Source of the DNA: Osedax fenrisi | Lineage: Eukaryota > Annelida > Polychaeta > Sabellida > Siboglinidae | Reading direction: 5' to 3' | Assembly: GCA_964019155.1 (NCBI GenBank) | Contig: OZ025239.1 | Location: 114,076,520-114,140,519, forward strand | Length of the DNA: 64,000 bases | Shown here: piece after piece, positions 50,974-62,762 of the stretch | Numbering within the stretch: position 1 is the first letter of the stretch | Layout of the letters: each line of letters begins with the position of its first letter | Notes under the pieces: generated by a model | What the model saw: only the letters and a program-made list of their open reading frames with translations | What the model was told of the DNA's origin: nothing | Databases searched by the model: none | Program-made: the position numbers and the translations under genes

Positions 50974-52814
50974 TATTTGTATTGTCCATTCCTTTGAGGT
51001 GTATATCAATATGGTATAATGTATGTTTAATACTGAATTATCTTATATACTAATCATCTTAATTGCTGATGTCAGATGATATATATATACATATTATTTA
51101 TATAATTAGTAATAACTACATGATTATCTTTTTTAGTATTTCTTATATACTTATAAGTAGGTATTCCTATATATCAATTAAGTTATCAACTATTGTTAGA
51201 AAATAGTCATTTTTAACTTCTTATATGATGTAAATTCACTAATTTGATCATATGTTATCATTATACTAATTATGTTGTAATTTGTTTTGTTTGTATACTC
51301 TAATCAACTTCTCTTATTCATTTATATGCTCGCCTATATATTTAGAGAGTGCATCAATATTTTGTATTACCGCTATTATCTCAATTTAACCTAAATTGTA
51401 ATAATTTTCTAATCGACTTTACTCCACAAAGTAATTATCTCCACGGTTTTTATAACATTGAAGTCTCAAATTCTTGCATTTTATTGAATACATACATTAA
51501 TGTAATCAATTGATTCTAGTAATGTAATTTACGTAATATTTTAACATATATAATATCAGATATAAATTATGTAGGATTTTGAGAAATCCACAAGATAAAT
51601 TCCTAATAAAATCTGCTTGTGATGACCATATGAATGTTAACGAATGAAGGTTAACTTATAAGGTATACCTACATGTGATATATCTAGAATTTAGTATACT
51701 GATATATAATATAATATTTTAAATTTTATATTTTTTCAATTATTTAGTTATCAGTGATAACTTGTCTCCTGTCTCCAATACGAATATCGCCATTGTGTGT
51801 ATTTATCTATAAATATATAGATGAGGGTTATGTAAATCTAAACATTTTGTTGTAAGTACTAGTTGGATAATAGTTGTTTAGATTATATATATATATATAT
51901 ATATATATTATAAATAATATCTGTTTCAATAAATATAATTTCTTTCTCTAATAATAGTAGGATTTTCCTATGTAGAAAATTATAAGTACATAATTCCCTT
52001 CCATCAATAGTGATTATTAAAAATATTATAAAGCAGAATATTCCTATTTAAATTAAAACTATTTTATATATATATATATATATATATATTATTTACACTA
52101 ACACAATTATAATAATATATACACTATGCGAAGATACACATTTTATTAATACGAACAGTAGTTAGAGAAAATTAATTTTGTAAGAAAAATTATTTTGAAA
52201 ATATATAATTAGTTTTAATAACTATAACAATTATATATCTATATAGAATATCGTTTTTTTTTGTAATTTATAATCAATATAATCCTTTACAGGTATCAGA
52301 AATCATAGTTAAAATAGTTATTAATATATATCTCATATTTAATTTTAATAAAAGAAGAATACTTTTTTTTTCGTAAACTAATTATAAAATTATAAATTGT
52401 TAATTGATTCAACTATGGTTAATATTCCCTTAATACGTTTATAATTTATCACTTTCTAGTTTATCAAAAAAATATTTATCAATCTGTTTCATACTATTTT
52501 GATCTATGGTTATCACTATTATCATGTGCTCCAACATCTTCATATGTACCTGTTTCCACTATATCTTCGTGTAATTTTAGAAATTTGTGTAAAATTCACT
52601 TTTCAAATCGGCCTAAATGACTCATATTTAATTAATTTATTATATTATTTTAATTTTTTTAATTAGAATTAATAATATATAAGAAAAATACAGTTAAGAA
52701 CACATTTTTTTATATAAATAGTAAACAAAATGTTTCTTAAATAATTCATGGGCCCCCCAAAATGTGGGGCCCCGGGCAATTGCCCGGTTTGCCCCCCCCC
52801 TTAAGCCGGCCCTG
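50287..52814. mobile_element. Non-autonomous hAT element, 2528 bp
   Basis: The left end CAGGGCCGGCTTAAGC and right end GCTTAAGGGGG-type sequence closing in CCGGCCCTG form inverted repeats (GGGCCCCGGGC also mirrored inside). A perfect 8 bp duplication, AACCTTCC, flanks it (50279-50286, 52815-52822). CAGGG ends plus an 8 bp duplication place it in hAT. The interior is AT-rich with no frame above chance, so the transposase is absent. The perfect duplication suggests a fairly recent insertion. Confidence 0.9.
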
Positions 52815-52822
52815 AACCTTCC

Positions 52823-53230
52823 TAATACTTAACTGTTCCCCTTAATCGTATTATTTGTTCATATATATATTCATCATTTTTTCCATCAATCGCTTTAATT
52901 ATTACACTACTGACTCTCTACGACTGATGCCCACTAACAAACGCTACCTCCTCCTATCACTCGCTCATATGCTATCTCGAGATAGAGGAGGGGATCTTCT
53001 CCTACTACAATGCCGATATTCACCTCATCTACCCTCACACACATGTCACACGCTATTATTATCTCTTAAATATCGAAAACGTGCTTTCAGCTATATTGTT
53101 CCATCCTTATGGAACTCCCCCCCCCCCCCCCATATCTCCAGTAGACCCATCCGTCAACACCATTGCTTTATACCTCACACTAAGGCCTACATATCACCAA
53201 TGCATTGTTACTATTCACTCGTGTAAATCG
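52823..53230 (+). mobile_element. CR1-like LINE C-terminal fragment right of the hAT insertion
   Basis: The plus frame shows LAHMLSRDRGGDLLLLQCRY, LLLSLKYRKRAFSYIVPSLW and NSPPPPHIS, matching the ...RAFSYxxPSLWNSLPPxI... block at the end of CR1-like ORF2. A 15-C run at about 53107-53121 shifts the frame after WNS. Confidence 0.6.
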
Positions 53231-54021
<791 letters not shown>

Positions 54022-54053
54022 AGTTGTAGTAGTAGTAGTAGTAGTAGTAGTAC

Positions 54054-54130
<77 letters not shown>

Positions 54131-54142
54131 CTAGTAGTAGTA
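54022..54142. repeat. (GTA)n microsatellite
   Basis: About 40 GTA units with two single-base interruptions (ACTAGT). Poly-Val, poly-Leu and poly-Thr frames are artefacts. Confidence 0.96.
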
Positions 54143-54421
54143 ACTGTGCTATATGATGACTCGTGTACCATCTCCTCCTCATCTTCATCCTCTACCACTA
54201 TCAGCTGTCACAGCTACGCGGCAATCATACCAACGTAGCTATTGTTCTGTAATCAGTGATGCTATTGTGTGCTGATGTGCAGCCTCTCCATCAATGAATT
54301 GTCCCCACTAGGACCGCGTAACACCACTACTAGTGCTATCTCTATTGTTTATCTCGTCCTTCCGATAGCATCACTACTAATAATCACTTAGAGAGCGGAC
54401 GCCGTTAGCCGAACGGCTATA

Positions 54422-54471
<50 letters not shown>

Positions 54472-54584
54472 ATAAATGTGTCCCAGATCAAATATTATTA
54501 TTATACAAAATAATGTTGTCGAATATACACTGCAGTGTACACATGTATACTCTACAATGTATATATACAAAATATATACACACA
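54143..54584. other. Spacer
   Basis: Moderately GC-rich at 54150-54420, then a TA run at 54427-54465. No gene recognised. Confidence 0.35.
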
Positions 54585-54585
54585 A

Positions 54586-54896
54586 CTGCCTGTGTGGCTC
54601 AGTGGTTAAGGCGTCAGACACACAAGCAGTAGGACACGGTTCGAGTCTCGTCCGCACCATTAATTAATTTTATAAAATGGGTCTTAAAATATTATTTAGA
54701 AGTGATCTTATATAATTGTGTATAAATAAATGATCGGCTCTCGTTAAAACCATGGATGTCTTAACACGAGAGCGGCTTCGAAGGGACTTTAGAACCATAT
54801 ATGGTATAAGTGAAAACTTCATCTGGATGGGATGGAAGGACTCCACCGAAATAACAATAACAATAACACTAACAATAACAATAACAATAACAATAG
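54586..54896 (+). mobile_element. tRNA-derived SINE, best preserved copy
   Basis: The head CTGCCTGTGTGGCTCAGTGG contains an A box (TGGCTCAGTGG, 54595-54605). The B box GGTTCGAGTCT lies at 54638-54648, a normal spacing for an internal pol III promoter. The body carries TCGGCTCTCGTTAAAACCAT, GAGAGCGGCTTCGAAGGGAC and the end CTGGATGGGATGGAAGGACT. The tail is (AACAAT)n, 54850-54895. It is mobilised in trans by a LINE; the partner is not proven. Confidence 0.9.
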
Positions 54897-55560
54897 TTAT
54901 CCCTCGTAAACTATACCGCAGTCTCCTCGACAACCAACAATGTATACTATGCGTGTGTATCTTTCTCAGTGCTCGTACTATGGTCTACTTACCGGCAGCA
55001 CCGCCCCTTCAGGGTATCATCCCTCGGTAGTAGTCCCTCTCCTTTTATTACCCGCTACTGATGGCGCCTTTAATGCAGATCACCTGCGATATCAACACAC
55101 CACGCGTGACTGCGCAATATATTGTGTGTATATGTATATACCGTATTTTGTTACGGATGTTGTCAATACGAGAATGTGTGGAAGCCTGTACGCATAGAGG
55201 CGTGACTTATAAGGTAAACTACATCGAAGAAAAGTATGTAAACGTAGTTTACCGCAATCGCGCAGTGGTGTACTTAGTACGTAGTACGCATTAACAGGCA
55301 CTTCGCGTTATTTCTACGGGAATACGACGCGCTAAGAATCGCTCCGCTGAGCGCGTGTGCGATTCTAACCTTTATTACGAGCCGCACACGTGTGTGATTC
55401 TGCCTTTATTACGAGCCGCACACACGAGCCCCGCACACGCGTATCAGATAAATGTCCCTACAGCGGGCCCCCTATACCAACTACTGAACATGACTACCTA
55501 TTGCCCGTATACGGGCATAATAATATACTATTGTAATGAGCCATATACTATAGTGTATAT
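54897..55560. other. GC-richer spacer
   Basis: CpG words are frequent (55080-55460), including a partial duplication of ATTACGAGCCGCACACG (about 55375-55430). Short frames on both strands match nothing I recognise. Confidence 0.35.
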
Positions 55561-55790
55561 TAGTGATGTAAATGATGCTCAAATATAAAGCATGATGCAG
55601 TCTCAGTCTCAGTTACCTAAATTCTCAACTCGGCTCGGGCTCGTTTTGTAAAAGTCTCAACTCGGCTCGGGATCGTTTGGCTAGAGTCTCGGTTCGGCTC
55701 GGGTTCGTTTGGCTAGAGTATCGGCTCGGTTCGGGCTCGTTTTTTTTTCCGAAAATGAAAGTCTCGGCTCGGCATCATTTACACCACTAG
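55561..55790. mobile_element. hAT-like MITE with CTCGGCTCGGG repeats
   Basis: Ends TAGTGATGTAAATGATGC and GCATCATTTACACCACTA are inverted repeats with one mismatch and fit the hAT-type YARNG start. The 8 bp flanks GTGTATAT and GTGTACAC agree at 6 of 8, a possible aged duplication. Inside, a unit of about 37 bp (TCTCGGCTCGGG-TCGTTTGGCTAGAG) repeats four to five times. Confidence 0.68.
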
Positions 55791-56040
55791 TGTACACTGT
55801 ACACGATGCATTGTGAACATATCGCAACGTATACGCAAGGACATGACCTTGCTATACGTACTTAACATTGATGCATGCGCGATTGTCGTGTATGTGTGTG
55901 TGTATGTGCGCATACTATAGTATACATACATATACAAAGCCCATGGGCTTAGGCTTGTAAACATTCGAGTACTCGAGTGAAACTCTCGAGTCTTTGTAAC
56001 GAAATGTTCAGTGCTCGAATCCACATGTCGAGTGATATAG
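55791..56040. other. Spacer
   Basis: No gene recognised. TACACTGTACACGATGCATTG-like palindromic words at 55788-55812. Confidence 0.3.
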
Positions 56041-56165
56041 GACTGTAGTATACTAGATAAGATAAGATAAGATACATTTTATTATTGTAATCATTATAAA
56101 AGAAAAACAATAAACGGACAAATAAAATAGTCAGAAGACTTTCGAGGTATTTGACCTTAATAATG
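56041..56165 (-). mobile_element. L2-like LINE/SINE 3' end
   Basis: On the minus strand GTCTTCTGACTATTTTATTT is followed by a T-rich stretch, AATAATAAAATGTATCTT and (ATCTT)n, a pentamer tail like those of L2-type elements. Only the extreme 3' end is present. Confidence 0.4.
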
Positions 56166-56367
56166 CCATATGCATAATATATTATATAACAATGTTTTAA
56201 AGATATTTAAACATTTTTTTAAATAATAATATTAGCCATCACATCGAATTATAGTCCTATATCACTCGACGTATGGATTCGTATACTATAGTAATACAGG
56301 GTCACTGGGAGTCTGAAGTATTCGAGTGCATCTATAAATTGATGAAATCGAGCCATATATGGTATAT

Positions 56368-56527
56368 TGGGGCGCTGCAACAGGGGGGCGGGGAGGACAT
56401 ATTCCACCCCCCACTTTAAAATCTAGGGGGATCTCCTATGTATTGGTATCCCCCACTTTTACCACACAATTTATTTTGATTGGTTGGCCCCCCCCCCCCT
56501 ACATACAAAATCGTTCCAGCGCTCCTA
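56368..56527. mobile_element. 160 bp MULE-like MITE with 9 bp duplication
   Basis: Ends TGGGGCGCTGCAAC and GTTCCAGCGCTCCTA are imperfect inverted repeats. ATGGTATAT flanks both sides (56359-56367, 56528-56536), a 9 bp duplication as in Mutator-like elements. G and C homopolymer runs fill the interior. Confidence 0.6.
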
Positions 56528-56536
56528 ATGGTATAT

Positions 56537-56684
56537 ATCAAGATATATCTTAGTATACTATTTACATTTGATTTTCAGTCGAGTCGAGTAAAATAATACT
56601 CGAACAAATATTGTAAAACTCTACATAATACATATATGAGTAAAATAAATTATTTATAAGGAATTATTTCATAATTAAAGTAAT

Positions 56685-56732
<48 letters not shown>

Positions 56733-57011
56733 TATTTCGTATATAGAGTTATTTATAATTAATGTAAACACCAATAACGTCATCTTTTGACGATTGAACT
56801 CTGAACTTAGGATTTATTATGTTTTCTATAATTGTAAAGTATATTACATATGTATATATATACATATATATATATATATATTATACGACAACATTTATTG
56901 ACATTAGATTATGTAAGTAATAATTAATGTAATGTGTGCACATCTCGCACCTGTACGAACACACCGGATATGCTCGCACATAAGTGTGTGTACACTCGCG
57001 CATTAGTACAG

Positions 57012-57056
<45 letters not shown>

Positions 57057-57540
57057 TATATATATATACAGTATATATACTGCTAATCATGTGATACGGC
57101 ATACTATGCTGTGTACTATACGCATATAACACGTGCTCGATCACGTGTGTGTGTGCGTATGTGCGTATGTGTGTCAATACGCACGCGCGATTCTAGAGAA
57201 CGCGTAAAGGGGACACGCGGCACTAATTCATTAATACGCTCGATAACAAAGATCACGGAATTATCTATTTATAGATTATAATAGGTGACCCGCCTCTGCC
57301 GCTGCCACTGCCGCTGCGCGGTTGTCTCGGTAACTAGAGCACGTGATAAATCACAGATCACGTGTGTGTGTGTGTTACGTAATGCCAGTATCACGTGACT
57401 CGGCGGTGTAGAGCCGTACGAGGGGCTGTGTTATATGGTTGTATTTAGTATACCGGGCTACTAATTATACTTAATGCCGGGCTAATAGATATAATTAGTA
57501 CTGAGCTAGGTATGTTTATACTGGGCCTCGTCTTGTGGGT
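56537..57540. other. Spacer with TA arrays and CACGTG words
   Basis: TA arrays at about 56692-56730, 56858-56880 and 57011-57063. CACGTG words at about 57131, 57143, 57340, 57359 and 57393. GTTGTCTCGGTAAC (about 57321-57334) is a weak X-box-like inverted repeat. No gene recognised. Confidence 0.4.
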
Positions 57541-57695
57541 GTGGTTAAGTTAAGTAGTGGGAGGAGTTACGTTTAGTAGTAGGAGGAGTTAAGTTTAGTA
57601 GTGGGAGGGGCTAAGTTTAGTAGTGGGCGGAGTTATGTTTAGTAGTGAGCGGGGTTAAGATTAGTATTGGGTTTAGTTTAGTAGTGGGGGGGGTA
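57541..57695. repeat. 22 bp minisatellite
   Basis: Six to seven copies of TTTAGTAGTGGGAGGAGTTA + AG with G-rich variants. Confidence 0.9.
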
Positions 57696-57947
57696 TACAC
57701 CACTCGTTAACGTCGGGGATAGGTGGTAATCTGGACATGGATATGGAAATGTCCTTCCGCTATTACGTCATCCATAGTTTAAACATGAATTCTACCAATG
57801 ATTGACATGATCAAGCTCCTCATCGTAACGCAGTTCATGTGGTCGTAACGCGAGGGTTAAGGTAGGCATAACCCTTAAGGTTAGACCACGTGGTTAGACG
57901 ATAAACACGCGTGCATTTAACACTTAATGATTACAACGGGGTAAAAC
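57696..57947. other. Spacer
   Basis: No gene recognised. Confidence 0.3.
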
Positions 57948-58429
57948 CATCGATATAAAGAAAGTGGATAAGCAATTGACACACTCAATGCATGTAAAAG
58001 ATAGATACGCGAATGGAAATGTTATCAATAAATTAACAAAATGGCATCAGTGATTTTGATTGGACATTAGTCAAATTATATATATCAAATATTAAAACAG
58101 TAGGCTTTTCGTAGAAATATATTAAAGTGAATTATATCTATATCAATGGATTTAGATTATAAATATCAATAAAATAGTATGATATATTCAATTTAAATAC
58201 ACAAAATTACGAGGGATGTTGATATGATGTATTTTAAATATATAATGTTATCTTTAGTATAGATAGTACATTAACATTGATAGTAATTATTAATATATAT
58301 ATATGTATAAATAAATATTAATTTTAAATAAAAAGTAGTGGGCCATGTAGTAGGCTGCGACTGCAGTGCCTATATCGAAAAGTGCCATACACTACATTCA
58401 ATTTCTTATTCACTTTATTTATATCACAG
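57948..58429. mobile_element. hAT-type MITE, copy 2
   Basis: Colinear with the 24692-25171 copy: CATCGATATAAAGAAAGTGG, ATGCATGTAAAAGATAGATA, CATCAGTGATTTTGATT, AAAACAGTAGGCTTTT, ACACAAAATTACGAGGGATG, TTAAATAAAAAGTAGTGGGC and AGTGCCATACACTACATTCA. The right end is decayed (TTATATCACAG for TTATATCGATG) and no clean 8 bp duplication is left. LINE sequence begins immediately to its right. Confidence 0.85.
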
Positions 58430-59370
58430 GCTATTGGTATGTAACGGAATTATGCTTACTGCTTACTTTGCTTATTTCGGGAATCTTTTTATTGATTCCC
58501 GGACAGTTATTTACATACTTCCAAACATCACGATTCATCATCGTAGCCTTAGATCATTTTCTCGTTGACCGGTATCACGCTCCAGAGTCTTTATATACGA
58601 ATCAGGTGGTCTTCCTCGCCTTCTAGTTCCATTGGATGGCTGCCACAGAACCAGATCCGAAACTACCTCATCTTCTCTTCGTAGGCAATGGCCGGCAAAC
58701 TTTAGTCTTCTTCTTCTGATCTTGTTCGATAATCTTTCTAGTGCCCCATAAAGAATTTCATTCTTGATTTTATTTGTCAAGTGGATATTTAAAACCATTC
58801 TCAGAATTGTTGTATATGTTACATCGAGTTTTTAATTAGTCAGTTTGTTAGGGTCGATGTTTCACAGCCGCATAACAGAACGGACTCAACAGTTGCAATC
58901 ATTAGCCTGATTTTGAATATCCTACTGAGATTTGAATTCCAGATGTTTCTCATCTGGTGGCAGGTTCTCCTAGTTTGTGCTTTTCTGATTTTGACATATT
59001 TTTCGCTGCTATCTACACATGCCCCGAGATATTTGAAATCTTCAACTCTTTTCAGATCTGTTCCATCTATAGTCTTGATATCAAACTGTTGGTTGTTGTT
59101 GTATGAAATTTACTTTGTCTTGCCTGTATTCATGTTTAGTCCTATAGATGTTGCTGATAGATCGACTCTTCTTAGCATCTCATCTGCTTCCTTGATACCG
59201 TCACTAACTAAGGCTATATCATGCGCAAAGTCCATGTCGGTCAATATTATGGGTGGTACCCTTCTGCTTTGTCTCTTCTTTAAATGGAAATCAAGCTTTT
59301 CTTCACTTCCCGTTAGAGCTTTTCTCATGATAAAACGGAATTATAATCGTTACAATTAGGTACAAATAAT
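58430..59370 (-). mobile_element. Decayed RTE-like LINE RT fragment
   Basis: Minus-strand order: RKALTGSEEKLDFHLKKRQS, RRVPPIILTDMDFAHDIALV (AHD for ADD, 59328-59200), KEADEMLRRVDLSATSIGLN, a broken middle, then MVLNIHLTNKIKNEILYGAL, RRRRLKFAGHCLRREDEVVS, DLVLWQPSNGTRRRGRPPDS and YIKTLERDTGQRENDLR (58798-58540). The tail MMNRDVWKYVNNC follows after stops. The catalytic Asp replacement and stops show it is inactive. Confidence 0.85.
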
Positions 59371-59952
59371 ACAAATAGTTACAGCCCTACGAGAGTGTCT
59401 TACAACATATATTGATAATAACACTTGTAATTAGGACTAGTACACTATATATATAGTATACTAATATACTATATACTATATACTATATACTATATATTAT
59501 ATATTATATATATAGCCTAATAAGCGGATCTTCTGATATTCACTTCGCTATTCATAGTGGTATTACATTTCGATGGTTTTAAAAAATTGTAAATTAGAAA
59601 ATTTCTATACAATCCTTAAGAATAAAATAATTAAAATTAAATAATTCTTTGCATTAACTTCACGGATCTTCGTAGCAATGTTCATACACGTGTATACAAT
59701 GTATAGAATGTGTATAATATATACAGTATGTACGTGTACTTATAGGAATGCATTTGTTAGCTTTACGCTCGGTAATGTGGACACCTTATATTTTTAGTTT
59801 ATGTATACATAACATGCCTATATATAGGTCTTACAGGCTATGTACAGTCTATAGGCCTTACACTGATAAATAATAGGCACATATACAGGTACCTATATAG
59901 GATAACATAGGTATAAATCTACCTCCATTATAATGTCAGGTAATGCCATTAA
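59371..59952. other. AT-rich spacer
   Basis: An ATACTATAT tandem run at 59440-59515. No gene recognised. Confidence 0.4.
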
Positions 59953-60683
59953 GGGGATTCACGGTCTTTAATATAACAACATTTAAAAAAAAAGTTTTAT
60001 TTAAAAAATTGATTACTACATGTATAATGTATGATATGTCAAAATATCATATGATAAAAATATATATATAAAGCATAAAAAACATAATTTTATAACACTA
60101 CCTATTTCTAATGAAATGATGAATACAAAAATGGCGCAAAAATTACTGTTTACGTATATTATAATACTGTTTTTCAATAATTTATATATATGAAATTTAT
60201 GTCAAAATCATGACAAATTATACAAGTTATATAAATATTATATAAAAATTGTAAGAATTAGCTAAAATAACTTTTACCATAATAATAAGAGTCAAAAAGC
60301 AGATAAATAATATAGTCAATCTTTAACATCAATTATATCAGAATATTTGTTTTGTAATGAAAATTGCTATTTCTCAGTAAATAATTAACTAAACTTGTAT
60401 TTGTGATTAGATATAGAGTTGATAAGTAATTGATAATTGAATTTTTTAAATTAATATTTCATTTTGATATATTTGTACTTCTTTAAAATACTGATATTTT
60501 CAAAACTAATATTCTAATCATTTAAAAATCCTATAGAACAATTAAAACAATATATCTTAATATTATGCAATTTAAAGTATGCGAAAATCTTAATTATTTC
60601 GTGAGATTTTAAATTTTCAACAAAAAAAATGTTCTATCTAATTACATTGAAATCTAATGACCGTGAACCCCCCGTGAACCCCC
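59953..60683. mobile_element. Family C G-box element, 731 bp
   Basis: The left end GGGGATTCACGGTC and right end GACCGTGAACCCC form inverted repeats. The right end carries the box twice in tandem (GACCGTGAACCCC + CCGTGAACCCCC), the same doubled G-box arrangement as families A and B. The interior is AT-rich with no frame. The target duplication is not clear. Confidence 0.6.
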
Positions 60684-60779
60684 AGCCTTAAATTAAATAA
60701 CCCCTGGTCAATACGCGTCTTATATAAATTACCACCAAGATCAATATATTTATCTATAGATATCTATAGATGATACGAT

Positions 60780-61110
60780 CAGAATAACTGAACTGATGCG
60801 ACAACAACACCTACTACCAATTAATTTCCACATTATTTATAAATTACTGGTAACTACACATATTGCATATTATCACAAGACACCGACATACCTCGCGACA
60901 TTAATAAAGCCATATTCAAGTACAGAGACCACATAATCATAGAATTGTTGCGCAACACAACAACAGTATCGGCAAACAGTATAGACAAACAGAAGAGCAT
61001 TTAGTATAGCGGCACCTATCGAGTTGAATAAGCTCGATATTTATTTAAGATCTTGCGAATCAATATCATTATTCAATACATTATAAAACATCATTTATTT
61101 ATAATTGCCT
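60780..61110 (+). mobile_element. Decayed CR1-like LINE C-terminal fragment
   Basis: Plus frames give LLPINFHIIYKLLVTTHIAY and YHKTPTYLATLIKPYSS, then NRRAFSIAAPIELNKLDIYL. This matches the LPIxxRIxYKLL...PxYLxxLI...RAFSVAAPxxWNxLP block closing CR1/L2 ORF2. IELNKL replaces the usual xLWNxL. Stops interrupt it and no tail is evident. Confidence 0.72.
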
Positions 61111-61386
61111 CCGATTTATAACGTACTTTTTGTTATTTAATATATCACGAGCTTAAATATATTACTATTTTATTTTAACCTTAAGGTATATAATTATATT
61201 ACCATGTTATTAAAAAAACACTTTTGTTAATTATTATTTAAAAAGTGTATAAACTAAAATAAATAGTAATAATAATAATACAAATTCAACATTTTCATCA
61301 CTGTCGCCTACCCGAGAAATAGGCGCACCACACGCGCACACACGCACACACACGCACACCACACACACTTGTTGGTATACTAACAC
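61111..61386. other. Spacer
   Basis: No gene recognised. A CA/CG-rich run lies at 61330-61370. Confidence 0.3.
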
Positions 61387-61418
61387 CAAAGATTTTCCGA
61401 AGCTTCGCAAAATCTTTG
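61387..61418. mobile_element. 32 bp palindromic micro-insertion, copy 1
   Basis: CAAAGATTTTCCGAAG is followed directly by its near-complement CTTCGCAAAATCTTTG. CTAACAC flanks both sides (61380-61386, 61419-61425), a perfect 7 bp duplication. A 36 bp version lies at 62152-62187. Confidence 0.7.
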
Positions 61419-61463
61419 CTAACACTATTAGAAAGGTGTCTCGTGTCGTCTGGACCACGAGAG

Positions 61464-61517
61464 AGGGGGCAGGGGGGCAGGGGGGCAGGGGGCAGGAGGG
61501 AGGGAGGGAGGGAGGGC
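61464..61517 (+). other. G-quadruplex-prone tract
   Basis: Six-G runs separated by CA (GGGGGGCAGGGGGGCAGGGG) pass into (GGGA)n. It is the strongest G-quadruplex candidate in the window. Confidence 0.75.
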
Positions 61518-61547
61518 GTATAAGCGTATTACCTAGGTGTTGATACG

Positions 61548-61642
61548 CACACACACACGCACACACACGCGCACACAAGAGCGCACACGAGAGCGCGCAC
61601 ACACGCACACACGAGAGCGCGCACACACACACGAGAGCTCAA
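61548..61642. repeat. (CACACG)/(GCGCACACGAGA) Z-DNA-prone repeat
   Basis: Long alternating purine-pyrimidine CACACGCGCAC runs. The Cys-Val-rich frame on the minus strand (61234-61632) arises from this repeat. Confidence 0.8.
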
Positions 61643-61727
61643 TCATAATCCACCAGCACCGGCGGCGAACGATAATTATAATTATCCGGGCGGTGGTCAC
61701 ATGACACCCGCGTGGTAGGTAACCGCC

Positions 61728-61960
61728 GTGGTAGTCACGTGGTATACAACAACCGCGCGGTCACGTGGTATATAACATCAGCTCGGTCACGTGGTATACA
61801 ACAACCGCGCGGTCACGTGGTATATAACATCAGCTCAGTCACGTGGTATACAACAACCGCGCGGTCACGTGGTATACAACAACCGCGCGGTCACGTGGTA
61901 TATAACAGCAGCTCGGTCACGTGGTATACAACAGCCGTGCGGTGGTAGTCACGTGGTTTG
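61728..61960. repeat. 26-27 bp minisatellite, each unit with CACGTG
   Basis: About nine copies of GGTCACGTGGTATACAACAA + CCGCGC or GGTCACGTGGTATATAACAT + CAGCTC, in partly alternating order. The E-box-type core TCACGTGGTATA is unchanged in nearly every unit. It has an open plus frame of 78 codons, most likely by chance. Confidence 0.93.
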
Positions 61961-62014
61961 ACTACGATCTGTACGACAGGCTGCACGTCACCGTATACGC
62001 TCGACCCGTTTTTA

Positions 62015-62151
62015 TATGCGTATACCTATACCTATACCTATACATATACCTATACCTATACCTATACCTATACCTATACTTATGCCTATACCTATACCTA
62101 TACCTATACCTATACCTATATGTATACCTATACATATACCTATACCTATAC
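62015..62151. repeat. (CCTATA)n hexanucleotide repeat
   Basis: About 22 CCTATA/CATATA units. Tyr-Leu, Tyr-Thr and Pro-Ile frames are artefacts. Confidence 0.95.
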
Positions 62152-62187
62152 CAAAGATTTTGCGAAGCATCCTTCGGAAAATCTTTG
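62152..62187. mobile_element. 36 bp palindromic micro-insertion, copy 2
   Basis: CAAAGATTTTGCGAAG, 4 nt (CATC), then CTTCGGAAAATCTTTG. It is the reverse orientation of the copy at 61387 with a 4 nt centre. CCTATAC flanks both sides (62145-62151, 62188-62194). The flank lies in a CCTATA repeat, so this duplication alone is weak evidence. Confidence 0.65.
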
Positions 62188-62689
62188 CCTATACGGTATA
62201 GGCTATACCTATAGCCGTACAATATACATGTATGGCGTACATGTATATTGACCGCCGTACATATACGTTTACGTATACGTAGTAAAACCATGACTATGTA
62301 TACATATATATATATATATATACATGCATTATAATCATAGATCTAGAGAGAAATAGAGGGGTAAACAAGGTATCTGACATAGGGGTCAATCTAAATTGGT
62401 CACTACAAAATGGCGAATTTTACCTATTTGATTTTTTATTTTGTAGCTATAGTATTCTATAAAATAAAATTATTAATACCATTGGAAAGAGGATAAAAAA
62501 GTAATATATAAGTTTCACATTTTACTTTTTTGATATAATTAATAATAAAAAAGTTATATTCAAAAGAATATTATATTTTAATAGTTGGTCACCGCAATGT
62601 GTGCTGATTTTTTATTTCCGCTTTCCACATTGGCTTACGCTGCCAGGCATTGCGTATTATCAATCTATGTCTCTCTAGCTCTATGATTA
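62188..62689. other. Spacer
   Basis: ACATGTATATTG/CAATATACATGT inverted words at 62220-62255. TTGGTCAC occurs at about 62394 and 62584 in direct orientation. No gene recognised. Confidence 0.35.
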
Positions 62690-62762
62690 TATTGCATGTG
62701 GTAGTCACTCGCTGAAAAGCGATGGGTCCTGGATTAGATCCCAGGCAGTTATCGTTTATTCT
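62690..62762 (+). mobile_element. tRNA-like SINE head fragment
   Basis: GTGGTAGTCACTCGCTGAAA with an AAGCGATGGGTCCTGG anticodon-arm-like part leads to GGATTAGATCCCAGG, a decayed B box (GGNTTCGANTCCC in tRNAs). It resembles a tRNA-derived SINE head, and the body is not recognised. A functional tRNA is unlikely because the T-loop is altered. Confidence 0.35.

Noticed and set aside
52855..53226. 123-codon plus frame as a host protein
   Set aside because: Its middle matches the C-terminal block of CR1-like ORF2 and it lies beside an interrupted LINE.
54586..54660. Functional tRNA gene
   Set aside because: A and B boxes are present but the acceptor stem does not pair, and the unit continues into a repeated body with a simple tail, so it is a SINE head.
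58366..58626. 86-codon plus frame with hydrophobic stretch
   Set aside because: It covers the junction of a hAT MITE and the complement of an RTE-like RT fragment.
62690..62762. Functional tRNA gene
   Set aside because: The T-loop reads TTAGATC instead of TTCGANTC and the acceptor stem is not convincing.
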